Shown one piece after another: positions 34,201 to 47,985 of a stretch of 64,000 nucleotides of DNA. Source of the DNA: Tetragonia tetragonoides. Its lineage: Eukaryota; Streptophyta; Magnoliopsida; Caryophyllales; Aizoaceae. Position numbers and translations under genes: made by a program. Location: the NCBI GenBank assembly GCA_038025085.1, contig CM076140.1, positions 30,429,501 to 30,493,500 of the forward strand. Direction: 5' to 3'. Positions within the stretch are counted from its first letter, which is position 1. The number at the start of each line of letters is the position of its first letter. The notes beneath the pieces are model-generated. The model was not told where the DNA came from, did no database searches, and saw only the letters and a program-made list of their open reading frames with translations.

Positions 34201-37200
34201 TAGCTCGTACGAGTAGGGTGAAAGAGATTTGAGTTCTTTTGTGTTGTATATTTAGAGAAAGCATCCAAATACTTTGTTAGCATTCATTTAAGTGTGAAAC
34301 TACACCTAGGTTTTTTACAAATACAAACAAGCTTCAACTCAAGCTTTAGGATGCATTTACGCGTTTTAAAAGCTCTTACGAGTAGGATGAAAGAGATTGG
34401 AGTTCTTTTGTGTTGTATATTAAGGGAAAGCACTCAAACGATTTGTTTTCATTCATTTAAGAATGAAACTACACCAAGAATGTTTTTAAGTACAAACAAG
34501 CTTCAACTCAAGCTTTTGAATGCATTAACGCGTTTTAAAAGCTCGTTTGAGTAGGGTGAAACAGATTTGAGTTCTTTTGTGTCGTATATTAAGAGAAAGC
34601 ATCCAAATACTTTTTTTGCACTCATTTGAGTGTGATACTACACCTAGGATGTTTACAAGTTCAAACAAGCTTCAACTCAAGCTTTTGAATGCATTTACCC
34701 GTTTTAACCGCTCTTACGACTAGGGTGAAAGAGATTTGAGTTCTTTTGTGTTGTATATTAAGAGAAAGCATCCAAATATTTTGTTTGCATTCAATTGAGT
34801 ATGAAACTACACCAAGAATGTTGTATAGTACAAACAAGCTTCAACGCAAGCTGTTATAATGCATTTACCTGTATAAAAGCTCATACGAGTAGGGTGAAAG
34901 AGATTTGAGTTCTTTTGTGTTGTATATTAAAAGAAAGCATCCAAATACTTTGTTTGCATTCATTTGTATGTGAAACTACACCTAGGATGTTTTCAAGTAC
35001 AAAAAGACTTCAACTAAAGCTTTTGAATGCATTTACGCGTTTTTAAAGCTCTTACGAGTAGGGTGAAAGAGATTTGAGTCCTTTTGTATTGTATATTAAG
35101 AGAAAGCATCCAAATAATTTATTTGCATTCATTTGAGTGTGAAACTACACCTAGGTTGTTTAGAAGTACAAACAAGCTTCAACTCTAGCTTTTGAATGCA
35201 TTTACGCGTATCAAAAGCTTATACGAGTAGGGTGAAAGAGATTTGAGTTCATTTGTATTGTATATTAAGAGAAAGCATCCAAATACATTATTTGCATTCA
35301 TTTGAGTGTGAAACTACACCTAGGATGTTTAGAAGTACAAACAAACTTCAACACTAGCTTTTGAATGCATTTACGCGTATCAAAAGCTTATACGAGTAGG
35401 GTGAAAGAGATTTGAGTTCTTTTGTATTGTATATTAAGAGAAAGCATCCAAATACTTTATTTGCATTCATTTGAGTGTGAAACTACACCTAGGATGTTTA
35501 GAAGTACAAACAAGCTTCAACTCTAGCTTTTGAATGCATTTACGCGTATCAAAAGCTTATACGAGTAGGGTGAAAGAGATTTGAATTCGTTTGTGTGGTC
35601 TATTAAGAAAAAGCATCCAAATACTTTGTTTGCAATCATTTGATTGTGAAACTAAACCTAGGATGTTTAGAAGTACAAACAAGCTTCAACTCAAGCTTTT
35701 GAATGCATTTACGCGTTTTAAAAGCTCGTACGAGTAGGGTGAAAGAGATTTGAGTTCTTTTGTATTGTTTATTAAGAGAAAGCATCCAAATGTTTTTTTT
35801 GCATTCATTTGAGTATGAAACTACACCAAGAATACTTTATAGTACAAACGAGCTTCAACTCAAGCTGTTATAATGCATGTACGCGTTTTAAAAGCTCATA
35901 CGAGTAGGGTGAAAGAGATTTGAGTTCTTTTGTGTTGTATCTTGAGAGAAAGCATCCAAATAGTTTGTTTGCATTCATTTGAGTGTGAAACTACACCAAG
36001 GATGTTTTCAAGTACAAACAAGCTTCAGCTCAAGCTTTTAAATACATTTACGCGTTTTAAAAGCTCGTACGAGTAGGGTGAAAGAGATTTGTGTTCTTTT
36101 GTGTTATATATTAAGAGAAAGCATCCAAATACTTTGTTTGCATTCATTTGAGTGTGAAACTACACGTAGGATGTTTACAAGTACAAACACGCTTCAACTC
36201 AAGCTTTTGAATGCATTTATGCGTATTAAAAGCTCGTACGAGTAGGGTGAAAGAGATTTGAGTTATTTTGTGTTGTATAATAAGAGAAAGCATCCAAATA
36301 CTTTGTTTGCATTCATTTGAGTGTGAAACTACACCTAGGATGTTTATAAGTAAAAACAAGCTGCAACTCAAGCTTTTAAATGCATTTATGCGTTTTAAAA
36401 GCTCATACGAGTAGGATGAAAGAGATTTGAGTTCGTTTGTGTTGTATATTAGGAGAAGCACCAAAATGTTTTGTTTGCATTCATTTGAGTATGAAACTAC
36501 ACCAAAAATATTTTAAAGTACAAACTAGCTTCAACTCAGGCTTTTTTAATGCATTTACGCTTTTTAAAAGCTCATACGAGTAGGGTGAAAGAGATTTGAG
36601 TTCGTTTGTGTTGTATATTAAGAGAAAGCATCCAAATACTTTGTTTGCATACATTAGAGTGTGAAACTACTCCTAGGATGTTTTCAAGTACAAACAAGCT
36701 TCAACTCAAGCTTTCGAATGCATTTACGCATTTTAAAAGCTCGTACGAGTAGGGTGAAAGAGATTGGAGTTCTTTTGTGTTGTATATTAAGAGAAAGCAC
36801 CCAAATGATTTGTTTGCATTCATTTGAGTATAAAACTACCCCAAGAATGTTTTATAGTACAAAGAAGCTCTAACTCAAGCTTTTTTAATGCATTTACGCG
36901 TTTTAAAAGCTCATACGAGTAGGGTGAAAGAGATTCGAGTTCTTTTGTGTTGTATATTAAGAGAAAGCATCCAAATGTTTTGTTTGCATTCATTTGAGTA
37001 TGAAACTACACCAAGAATGTTTTATAGTACAAACAAGCTTCAACTCAAGCTGTTTTAATGCATTTACGCGTTTTAAAGTTCATACGAGTAGGGTGAAAGA
37101 GATTTGAGTTCTTTTGTGTTGTATATTAAGAGAAAGTATCCAAATACTTTTTTTGCATTCATTTGAGTGTGAAACTACACCTAGAATGTTTTCAAGTACA

Positions 37201-39180
37201 AACAAGCTTCAACTAAAGCTTTTGAATGCATTTACGCGTTTTAAAAGCTCTTACGAGTAGGGTGAAAGAGATTTGAGTTCTTTTGTGTTGTATATTAAGA
37301 GAAAGCATCCAAATGTTTTGTTTGCATTCATTTGAGTATGAAACTACACCAAGAATGTTTTATAGTACAAACAAGCTTCAACTCAAGCAGTTTTAATGCA
37401 TTTACGTGTTTTAAAAGCTCATACGAGTAGTGTGAAAGAGATTTGAGTTCTTTTGTGTTGTATACTAAGAGAAAGTATCCAAATACTTTGTTTGCATTCA
37501 TTTGAGTGTGAAACTACACCTAGGATGTTTACAAGTACAAACAAGCTTCAACTCAAGCTTTTGAATGCATTTACGCGTTTTAAAAGCTCGTACGAGTAGG
37601 GTGAAAGAGATTTGAGTTCTTTTGTGTTGTATATTAAGAGAAAGCATCCAAATACTTTGTTTGCATTCATTTGAGTGTGAAACTACACCTAGGATATTTT
37701 CAAGTACAAACAAGCTTCAACTCAAGCTTTTGAATGCATTTACGCGTTTAAAAAGCTCTTACGTGTAGGGTGAAAGAGATTTGAGTTCTTTTGTGTTGTA
37801 TATTAAGAGAAAGCATCCAAATACTTTGTTTGCATCATTTGAGTGTGAAACTACACCTGGGGTGTTTACAAGTACAAACAAGCTTTAACTCAAGCTTTTG
37901 AATGCATTTACGCGTTTTAAAAGCTCGTACGAGTAGGGTGAAACAGATTTGAGTTCTTTTGTGTTGTATATATTAAGAGAAAGCATCCAAATACTTTGTT
38001 TGCATTCATTTGAGTGTGATACTACACCTAGGATGTTTACAAGTTCAAACAAGCTTCAACAAAAGCTTTTGAATGCATTTACCCGTTTTAACCGCTCTTA
38101 CGACTAGGGTGAAAGAGATTTGAGATCTTTTGTGTTGTATATTAAGAGAAAGCATCCAAATGTTTTGTTTGCATTCAATTGAGTATGAAACTACACCAAG
38201 AATGTTTATACTACAAACAAGCTTCAACCCAAGCTGTTATATTGCATTTACCCGTTTAAAAGCTCATACGAGTAGGGTGAAAGAGATTTGAGTTCTTTTG
38301 TGTTGTATATAAAGAGAAAGCATTCAAATACTTTGTTTGCATTCATTTGAGTGTGAAACTACACCTAGGATGTTTTCAAGTACAAACAAGCTTCAACTAA
38401 AGCTTTTGAATGCATTTACTCGTTTTAAAAGCTCTTACGAGTAGGGTGAAAGAGATTTGAGTTCTTTTGAGTTGTATATTAAGAGAAAGCATCCAAATGT
38501 TTTGTTTGCATTCATTTGAGTATGAAACTAAACAAAGAATGTTTTCTACAACAAACAAGCTTTAACTCAAGCAGTTTTAATGCATTTACGCTTTAACTCA
38601 ATACTTTATTTGCATTCATTTGAGTGTGAAACAACACCTAGAATGTTTAGTAGTACAAACAACCTTCAACTCTAGCTTTTGAATGCATTTACGTGTTTCA
38701 AAAGCTTATACGAGTAGGGTGAAAGAGATTTGAATTCGTTTGTGTGGTCTATTAAGAGAAAGCATCCAAATACTTGGTTTGCATTGATTTGATTGTGAAA
38801 CTACACGTAGGATGTTTAGAAGTACAAACAAGCTTGAACTCAAGCTTTTGAATGCATTTACGCGTTTTAAAAGCTCGTACGAGTAGGGTGAAAGAGATTT
38901 GAGTTCTTTTGTATTGTATATTAAGAGAAAGCATCCAATTGTTTATTTTGCATTCATTTGAGTATGAAACTACACCAAGAATATTTTATAGTACAAACAA
39001 GCTTCAACTCAAGCTGTTTTAATGCATTTACGTGTTTTAAAAGCTCATACGAGTAGGGTGAAAGAGATTCGAGTTCTTTTGTGTTGTATATTAAGAGAAA
39101 GCATCCAAATACTTTGTTTGCATTCATTTGAATGTGAAACTACACCAAGGATGTTTTCAAGTACAAACAAGCTTCAACTC
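31260..39180 (+). repeat. ~7.9-kb satellite segment B, copy 1
   Basis: Matches 50185-58210, displaced by 18,926 bp at the left end, 18,964 bp after about 32046 (where this copy lacks 38 bp) and about 18,800-19,031 bp further right, because of monomer gain and loss. Shared details include a run of unusual monomers with TATCAAAAGC (35210-35560 / 54170-54520), the 50-bp partial insertion near 33950 / 52914, and AGGAGAAGCACC (36449 / 55412). No gene lies in it. Confidence 0.88.
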
Positions 39181-39660
39181 AAGCTTTTAAATGAATTTAC
39201 GCGTTTTAAAAGCTCTTACGAGTAAGGTGAAAGAGATTTGAGTTCTTTTGTGTTGTATATTAAGAGAAAGCATCCAAATACTTTGTTTGCATTCATTTGA
39301 ATGTGAAACTACACCAAGGATGTTTTCAAGTACAAACAAGCTTCAACTCAAGCTTTTAAATGCATTTACGCGTTTTAAAAGCTCTTACGAGTAAGGTGAA
39401 AGAGATTTGAGTTCTTTTGTGTTGTATATTAAGAGAAAGCATCCAAATACTTTGTTTGCATTCATTTTAGTGTGACACTACACTTAGGATGTTAACAAGT
39501 ACAAACAAGCTTCAACTCAAGCTTTTGAATGCATTTACGCGTTTTAAAAGCTCGTACGAGTAGGGTGAAAGAGATTTGAGTTATTTTGTGTTGTATATTA
39601 AGAGAAAGCATCCAAATACTTTGTTTGCATTCATTTGAGTGTTAAACTACACCTAGGATG
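37600..39660 (+). repeat. Satellite segment C, copy 1 (2,471-bp tandem family)
   Basis: Repeated at 40070-42130 with an exact 2,471-bp offset and in part at 46360-47990 (a further 6,362 bp). Shared markers: the two-base gain GTTGTATATATTAAGAG (about 37970, 40440, 46800), the truncated monomer CGCTTTAACTCAATAC (38589, 41060, 47422) and GATGTTAACAAG (39490, 41961). Confidence 0.92.
38560..38620 (+). repeat. Rearranged monomer junction with templated filler
   Basis: The monomer breaks after ATTTACG and resumes at AATACTTTATTTGC, losing about 235 bp (one monomer plus 66 bp) relative to the sister segment at 57370-57640. Between the two halves is CTTTAACTCA, which copies the phrase GCTTTAACTCAA lying about 20 bp upstream. 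The identical junction occurs at 41060 and 47422. Confidence 0.8.
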
Positions 39661-40069
39661 TTTACAAGTAAAAACAAGCTGCAACTCAAGCTTTTAAATG
39701 CATTTATGCGTTTTAAAAGCTCATACGAGTAGGGTGAAAGAGATTTGAGTTCGTTTGTGTTGTATATTAGGAGAAGCACCAAAATGTTTTGTTTGCATTC
39801 ATTTGAGTATGAAACTACACCAAAAATGTTTTAAAGTACAAACTAGCTTCAACTCAGGCTTTTTTAATGCATTTACGCGTTTTAAAAGCTCATACGAGTA
39901 GGGTGAAAGAGATTTGAGTTCGTTTGTGTTGTATATTAAGAGAAAGCATCCAAATACTTTGTTTGTATACATTAGAGTGTGAAACTACTCCTAGGATGTT
40001 TTCAAGTACAAACAAGCTTCAACTCAAGCTTTCGAATGCATTTACGCGTTTTAAAAGCTCGTACGAGTA

Positions 40070-42130
40070 GGGTGAATGAGACTTGAGTTCTTTTGTGTTG
40101 TATATTAAGAGAAAGCATCCAAATACTTTGTTTGCATTCATTTGAGTGTGAAACTACACCTAGGATATTTTCAAGTACAAACAAGCTTCAACTCAAGCTT
40201 TTGAATGCATTTACGCGTTTAAAAAGCTCTTACGTGTAGGGTGAAAGAGATTTGAGTTCTTTTGTGTTGTATATTAAGAGAAAGCATCCAAATACTTTGT
40301 TTGCATCATTTGAGTGTGAAACTACACCTGGGATGTTTACAAGTACAAACAAGCTTTAACTCAAGCTTTTGAATGCATTTACGCGTTTTAAAAACTCGTA
40401 CGAGTAGGGTGAAACAGATTTGAGTTCTTTTGTGTTGTATATATTAAGAGAAAGCATCCAAATACTTTGTTTGCATTCATTTGAGTGTGATACTACACCT
40501 AGGATGTTTACAAGTTCAAACAAGCTTCAACAAATGCTTTTGAATGCATTTACCCGTTTTAACCGCTCTTACGACTAGGGTGAAAGAGATTTGAGATCTT
40601 TTGTGTTGTATATTAAGAGAAAGCATCCAAATGTTTTGTTTGCATTCAATTGAGTATGAAACTACACCAAGAATGTTTATACTGCAAACAAGCTTCAACC
40701 CAAGCTGTTATATTGCATTTACCCGTTTAAAAGCTCATACGAGTAGGGTGAAAGAGATTTGAGTTCTTTTGTGTTGTATATAAAGAGAAAGCATTCAAAT
40801 ACTTTGTTTGCATTCATTTGAGTGTGAAACTACACCTAGGATGTTTTCAAGTACAAACAAGCTTCAACTAAAGCTTTTGAATGCATTTACTCGTTTTAAA
40901 AGCTCTTACGAGTAGGGTGAAAGAGATTTGAGTTCTTTTGTGTTGTATATTAAGAGAAAGCATCCAAATGTTTTGTTTGCATTCATTTGAGTATGAAACT
41001 AAACAAAGAATGTTTTCTACAACAAACAAGCTTTAACTCAAGCAGTTTTAATGCATTTACGCTTTAACTCAATACTTTATTTGCATTCATTTGAGTGTGA
41101 AACAACACCTAGGATGTTTAGTAGTACAAACAAGCTTCAACTCTAGCTTTTGAATGCATTTACGTGTTTCAAAAGCTTATACGAGTAGGGTGAAAGAGAT
41201 TTGAATTTGTTTGTGTGGTCTATTAAGAGAAAGCATCCAAATACTTGGTTTGCATTGATTTGATTGTGAAACTACACGTAGGATGTTTAGAAGTACAAAC
41301 AAGCTTGAACTCAAGCTTTTGAATGCATTTACGCGTTTTAAAAGCTCGTACGAGTAGGGTGAAAGAGATTTGAGTTCTTTTGTATTGTATATTAAGAGAA
41401 AGCATCCAATTGTTTATTTTGCATTCATTTGAGTATGAAACTACACCAAGAATATTTTATAGTACAAACAAGCTTCAACTCAAGCTGTTTTAATGCATTT
41501 ACGTGTTTTAAAAGCTCATACGAGTAGGGTGAAAGAGATTCGAGTTCTTTTGTGTTGTATATTAAGAGAAAGCATCCAAATACTTTGTTTGCATTCATTT
41601 GAATGTGAAACTACACCAAGGATGTTTTCAAGTACAAACAAGCTTCAACTCAAGCTTTTAAATGAATTTACGCGTTTTAAAAGCTCTTACGAGTAAGGTG
41701 AAAGAGATTTGAGTTCTTTTGTGTTGTATATTAAGAGAAAGCATCCAAATACTTTGTTTGCATTCATTTGAATGTGAAACTACACCAAGGATGTTTTCAA
41801 GTACAAACAAGCTTCAACTCAAGCTTTTAAATGCATTTACGCGTTTTAAAAGCTCTTACGAGTAAGGTGAAAGAGATTTGAGTTCTTTTGTGTTGTATAT
41901 TAAGAGAAAGCATCCAAATACTTTGTTTGCATTCATTTTAGTGTGACACTACACTTAGGATGTTAACAAGTACAAACAAGCTTCAACTCAAGCTTTTGAA
42001 TGCATTTACGCGTTTTAAAAGCTCGTACGAGTAGGGTGAAAGAGATTTGAGTTATTTTGTGTTGTATGTTAAGAGAAATCATCCAAATACTTTGTTTGCA
42101 TTCATTTGAGTGTTAAACTACACCTAGGAT
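40070..42130 (+). repeat. Satellite segment C, copy 2
   Basis: Second copy of the 2,471-bp offset pair. Only scattered single-base differences from 37600-39660 are apparent (for example GAATTTG versus GAATTCG near 41210). The match stops near 42130, where the wording changes from TTTACAAGTAAAAAC to TTTTCAAGTACAAAC. Confidence 0.9.
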
Positions 42131-45100
42131 GTTTTCAAGTACAAACAAGCTTCAACTCAAGCTTTTTAATACATTTACGCGTTTTAAAAGCTCGTACGAG
42201 TAGGGTGAAAGAGATTTGAGTTCTTTTGTGTTGTATATTAAGAGAAAGCATCCAAATACTTTGTTTGAATTCATTTGAGTGTGAAACTACACCTAGGATG
42301 TTTACAAGTACAAACAAGCTTCAACTCAAGCTTTTGAATGCATTTACGTGTTTTAAAAGCTCGTACGAGTAGGGTGAAACAGATTTGAGTTTTTTTGTGT
42401 TGTATATTAAGAGAAAGCATCCAAATACTTTGTTTGCATTCATTTGAGTGTGATACTACACGTAGGATGTTTACAAGTTCAAACAAGCTTCAACTCAAGC
42501 TTTTGAATGCATTTACCCGTTTTAACCGCTCTTACGACTAGGGTGAAAGAGATTTGAGTTCTCTTGTGTTGTATATTAAGAGAAAGCATCCAAATATTTT
42601 GTTTGCATTCAATTGAGTAAGAAACTACACCAAGAATGTTTTATACTACAAACAAGCTTCAACCCAAGCTGTTATAATGCATTTACCCGTTTGAAAGCTC
42701 ATACGAGTAGGGTGAAAGAGATTTGAGTTCTTTTGTGTTGTATATAAAGAGAAAGCATTCAAATACTTTGTTTGCATTCATTTGAGTGTGAAACTACACC
42801 TAGGATGTTTTCAAGTACAAACAAGCTTCAACTAAAGCTTTTGAATACATTTACTCGTTTTAAAAGCTCCTACGAGTAGGGTGAAAGAGATTTGAGTTCT
42901 TTTGTGTTGTATATAAAGAGAAAGCATCCAAATGTTTTGTTCGCATTCATTTGAGTATGAAACTAAACAAAGAATGTTTTATAGTAGAAACAAGCTTCAA
43001 CTCAAGCAGTTTTAATGCATTTACGCGTTTTAAAACCTCATACGAGTAGGGTGAATGAGATTTAGGTTCTTTTGTGTTGTATATTAAGAGACAGCATCCA
43101 AATACTTTTTTTGCATTCATTTGAGTGTGAAACTACACCTAGGATGTTTTCAAGTACAAACAAGCTTCAACTAAAGCTTTTGAATGCATTTACGCGTTTT
43201 AAAAGCTCTTACGAGTAGGGTGAAAGAGATTTGAGTTCTTTTGTATTGTATATTAAGAGAAAGCTTCCAAATACTTTATTTGCATTCATTGGAGTGTGAA
43301 ACTACGCCTAGGATGTTTAGAAGTACAAACAAGCTTCAACTCTAGCTTTTGAATGCATTTACGCGTTTCAAAAGCTTATACGAGTAGGGTGAAAGGGAAT
43401 TTGAATTCGTTTGTGTGGTCTATTAAGAGAAAGCATCCAAATACTTGGTTTGCATTCATTTGATTGTGAAACTACACCTAGGATGTTTAGAAGTACAAAC
43501 AAGCTTCAACTCAAGCTTTTGAATACATTTACGCGTTTTAAAAGCTCGTACGAGTAGGGTGAAAGAGATTTGAGTTCTTTTGTATTGTATATTAAGAGAA
43601 AGCATCCAAATGTTTATTTTACATTCATTTGAGTATGAAACTACACCAAGAATGTTTTGTAGTACAAACAAGCTTCAACTCAAGCTGTTTTAATGCATTT
43701 ACGTGTTTTAAAAGCTCATACGAGTAGGGTGAAAGAGATTTGAGTTCTTTTGTGTTGTATATTAAGAGAAAGCATCCAAATACTTTGTTTGCATTCATTT
43801 GAATGTGAAACTACACCAAGGATGTTTTCAAGTACAAACAAGCTTCAACTCAAGCTTTTAAATGCATTTACGCGTTTTAAAAGCTCTTACGAGTAGGGTG
43901 AAAGAGATTTGAGTTCTTTTGTGTTGTATATTAAGAGAAAGCATCCAAATACTTTGTTTGCATTCATTTTAGTGTGACACTACACGTAGGATGTTTACAA
44001 GTACAAACAAGCTTCAACTCAAGCTTTTGAATGCATTTACACGTTTTAAAAGCTCGTACGAGTAGGCTGAAAGAGATTTGAGTTATTTTGTGTTGTATAT
44101 TAAGAGAAAGCATCCAAATACTTTGTTTGCATTCATTTGAGTGTGAAACTACACCTAGGATGTTTTGAAGTACAAACAAGCTTCAACTCAAGCTTTTTAA
44201 TACATTTACGCGTTTTAAAAGCTCGTACAAGTAGGGTGAAAGAGATTTGAGTTCTTTTGTGTTGTATATTAAGAGAAAGCATCCAAATACTTTGTTTGAA
44301 TTCATTTGAGTGTGATACTACACCTAGGATGTTTACAAGTTCAAACAAGCTTCAACTCAAGCTTTTGAATGCATTTACCCGTTTTAACCGCTCTTACGAC
44401 TAGGGTGAAAGAGATTTGAGTTCTTTGGTGTTGTATATTAAGAGAAAGAATCCAAATATTTTGTTTGCATTCAATTGAGTATGAAACTACACCAAGAGTG
44501 TTTTATAGTACAAAAAAGCTTCAACGCAAGCTGTTACAATGCATTTACCCGTTTAAAGGCTCATACGAGTCGGGTGAAAGAGATTTGAGTTCTTTTGTGT
44601 TGTATATTAAGAGAAAGCATCCAAATACTTTGTTTGCATTCATTTGAGTGTGAAACTACACCTAGGATGTTTTCAAGTACAAACAAGCTTCAACTAAAGC
44701 TTTTGAATGCATTTACGCGTTTTAAAAGCTCTTACGAGTAGGGTGAAAGAGATTTGAGTTCTTTTGTGTTGTATATTAAGAGAAAGCATCCAAATGTTTT
44801 GTTTGCGTTCATTTGAGTATGAAACTAAACAAAGAATGTTTTATAGTGCAAACAAGCTTCAACTCAAGCAGTTTTAATGCATTTACGCGTTTTAAAACCT
44901 CATACGAGTAGGGTAAATGAGATTTAGGTTCTTTTGTGTTGTATATTAAGAGAAAGCATCCAAATACTTTTTTTGCATTGAATTGAGTGCGAAACTACAC
45001 CTAGGATATTTTCAAGTACAAACAAGCTTCAACTAAAGCTTTTGAATGCATTTACGCGTTTTAAAAGCTCTTACGATTAGGGTGAACGAGATTTGAGTTC
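42130..45100 (+). repeat. Satellite segment D, copy 1
   Basis: Repeated at 58180-61145 at an offset of 16,049-16,050 bp. Shared private variants: GGGAATTTGAATTCG (43396/59445), TATACTACAAAC with CAACCCAAGC (42650/58700), and the CGAGTCGGGTG monomer (44566/60615). Segment D ends near 45100, where the first copy continues with ATTCAGAGAATG and the second with ATAATAGAAAGC. Confidence 0.9.
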
Positions 45101-46360
45101 TTTTGTATTGTATATTCAGAGAATGCACCCAAATATTTTGTTTGCATTCATTTGAGTATGAAACTACACCAAGAATGTTTGAAAGTACAAACAAGCTTCA
45201 ACTCAAGCTTTTGAATCCATTTACGCGTTTTAAAAGCTCATACGAGTAGGGTGAAATAGATTTGAGTTCTTTTGTGTTGTATAGTAAGAGAAAGCATTCG
45301 AATACGTTGTTTGCATTCATTTCAGTGTGAAACTACACCTAGGATGTTTAAAAGTACAAACAAGCTTCAACTCAAGCTTTTGAATGCATTTACGCGTTTT
45401 AATAGCTCGTACGAGTAGGGTGAAAGAGATTTGAGTTCTTTTGTGTTGTATATTAAGAGAAAGCATCCAAATACTTTGTTAGCATTCATTTAAGTGTGAA
45501 ACTACACCTAGGTTTTTTACAAATACAAACAAGCTTCAACTTAAGCTTTTGGATGCATTTACCCGTTTTAAAAGCTCTTACGAGTAGGATGAAAGAGATT
45601 GGAGTTCTTTTGTGTTGTATATTAAGGGAAAGCACCCAAACGTTTTGTTTTCATTCATTTAAGAATGAAACTACACCAAGAATGTTTTTAAGTACAAACA
45701 AGCTTAAACTCAAGCTTTTGAATGCATTTACGCGTTTTAAAAGCTCTTACCAGTGGGGTGAAAGAGATTTGAGTTCTTATGTGTTGTTGATTAAGAGAAA
45801 ACATCCAAATACTTTGTTTGTATTGATTTGAGTGTGAAACTACACCTAGGATGTTTTCAAGTACAAACAAGCTTCAACTCAAGCTTTTGAATGTATTTAC
45901 GCGTTTTAAAAGCTCGTACGAGTAGGGTGAAAGAGATTTCAGTTATTTTGTGTTGTATATTAAGAGAAAGCATCCAAATACTTTGTTTGCATTCATTTGA
46001 GTGTTAAACTACACCTAGGATGTTTACAAGTAAAAACAAGCTGCAACTCAAGCTTTTAAATGCATTTATGCGTTTTAAAAGCTCATACGAGTAGGGTGAA
46101 AGAGATTTGAGTTCGTTTGTGTTGTATATTAGGAGAAGCACCAAAATGTTTTGTTTGCATTCATTTGAGTATGAAACTACACCAAAAATGTTTTAAAGTA
46201 CAAACTAGCTTCAACTCAGGCTTTTTTAATGCATTTACGCGTTTTAAAAGCTCATACGAGTAGGGTGAAAGAGATTTGAGTTCGTTTGTGTTGTATATTA
46301 AGAGAAAGCATCCAAATACTTTGTTTGCATACATTAGAGTGTGAAACTACTCCTAGGATG
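44160..46360 (+). repeat. Satellite segment E, copy 1 (3,824-bp offset)
   Basis: Repeated at 47985-50185 with an exact 3,824-bp offset and very few differences that I can see (for example TTTCAGTTATTTTG near 45950 against TTTGAGTTATTTTG near 49770). It includes the ATTCAGAGAATG monomer, CTAGGTTTTTTACAAATAC and the AGGAGAAGCACC monomer. No gene is present. Confidence 0.93.
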
Positions 46361-47985
46361 TTTTCAAGTACAAACAAGCTTCAACTCAAGCTTTCGAATG
46401 CATTTACGCGTTTTAAAAGCTCGTACGAGTAGGGTGAATGAGACTTGAGTTCTTTTGTGTTGTATATTAAGAGAAAGCATCCAAATACTTTGTTTGCATT
46501 CATTTGAGTGTGAAACTACACCTAGGATATTTTCAAGTACAAACAAGCTTCAACTCAAGCTTTTGAATGCATTTACGCGTTTAAAAAGCTCTTACGTGTA
46601 GGGTGAAAGAGATTTGAGTTCTTTTGTGTTGTATATTAAGAGAAAGCATCCAAATACTTTGTTTGCATCATTTGAGTGTGAAACTACACCTGGGATGTTT
46701 ACAAGTACAAACAAGCTTTAACTCAAGCTTTTGAATGCATTTACGCGTTTTAAAAACTCGTACGAGTAGGGTGAAACAGATTTGAGTTCTTTTGTGTTGT
46801 ATATATTAAGAGAAAGCATCCAAATACTTTGTTTGCATTCATTTGAGTGTGATACTACACCTAGGATGTTTACAAGTTCAAACAAGCTTCAACAAAAGCT
46901 TTTGAATGCATTTACCCGTTTTAACCGCTCTTACGACTAGGGTGAAAGAGATTTGAGTTCTTTTGTGTTGTATATTAAGAGAAAGCATCCAAATGTTTTG
47001 TTTGCATTCAATTGAGTATGAAACTACACCAAGAATGTTTATACTACAAACAAGCTTCAACCCAAGCTGTTATATTGCATTTACCCGTTTAAAAGCTCAT
47101 ACGAGTAGGGTGAAAGAGATTTGAGTTCTTTTGTGTTGTATATAAAGAGAAAGCATTCAAATACTTTGTTTGCATTCATTTGAGTGTGAAAATACACCTA
47201 GGATGTTTTCAAGTACAAACAAGCTTCAACTAAAGCTTTTGAATGCATTTACTCGTTTTAAAAGCTCTTACGAGTAGGGTGAAAGAGATTTGAGTTCTTT
47301 TGTGTTGTATATTAAGAGAAAGCATCCAAATGTTTTGTTTGCATTCATTTGAGTATGAAACTAAACAAAGAATGTTTTCTACAACAAACAAGCTTTAACT
47401 CAAGCAGTTTTAATGCATTTACGCTTTAACTCAATACTTTATTTGCAATCATTTGAGTGTGAAACAACACCTAGGATGTTTAGTAGTACAAACAAGCTTC
47501 AACTCTAGCTTTTGAATGCATTTACGTGTTTCAAAAGCTTATACGAGTAGGGTGAAAGAGATTTGAATTCGTTTGTGTGGTCTATTAAGAGAAAGCATCC
47601 AAATACTTGGTTTGCATTGATTTGATTGTGAAACTACACGTAGGATGTTTAGAAGTACAAACAAGCTTGAACTCAAGCTTTTGAATGCATTTACGCGTTT
47701 TAAAAGCTCGTACGAGTAGGGTGAAAGAGATTTGAGTTCTTTTGTATTGTATATTAAGAGAAAGCATCCAATTGTTTATTTTGCATTCATTTGAGTATGA
47801 AACTACACCAAGAATATTTTATAGTACAAACAAGCTTCAACTCAAGCTGTTTTAATGCATTTACGTGTTTTAAAAGCTCATACGAGTAGGGTGAAAGAGA
47901 TTCGAGTTCTTTTGTGTTGTATATTAAGAGAAAGCATCCAAATACTTTGTTTGCATTCATTTGAATGTGAAACTACACCAAGGAT
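46360..47985 (+). repeat. Satellite segment C, copy 3
   Basis: Matches 40000-41620 at a 6,362-bp offset, including the filler junction at 47422. It sits between the two copies of segment E, so E-C-E is a partial tandem duplication of a larger E+C unit. Confidence 0.92.

Noticed and set aside
37498..37713. Recurrent 60-73 residue minus-strand ORF, typical of dozens across the array
   Set aside because: The ORF is longer than one monomer only because 169 bp is 3n+1, so frames rotate and stops come at fixed places. The same holds for the plus-strand ORFs. There is no start context, domain or codon signal.
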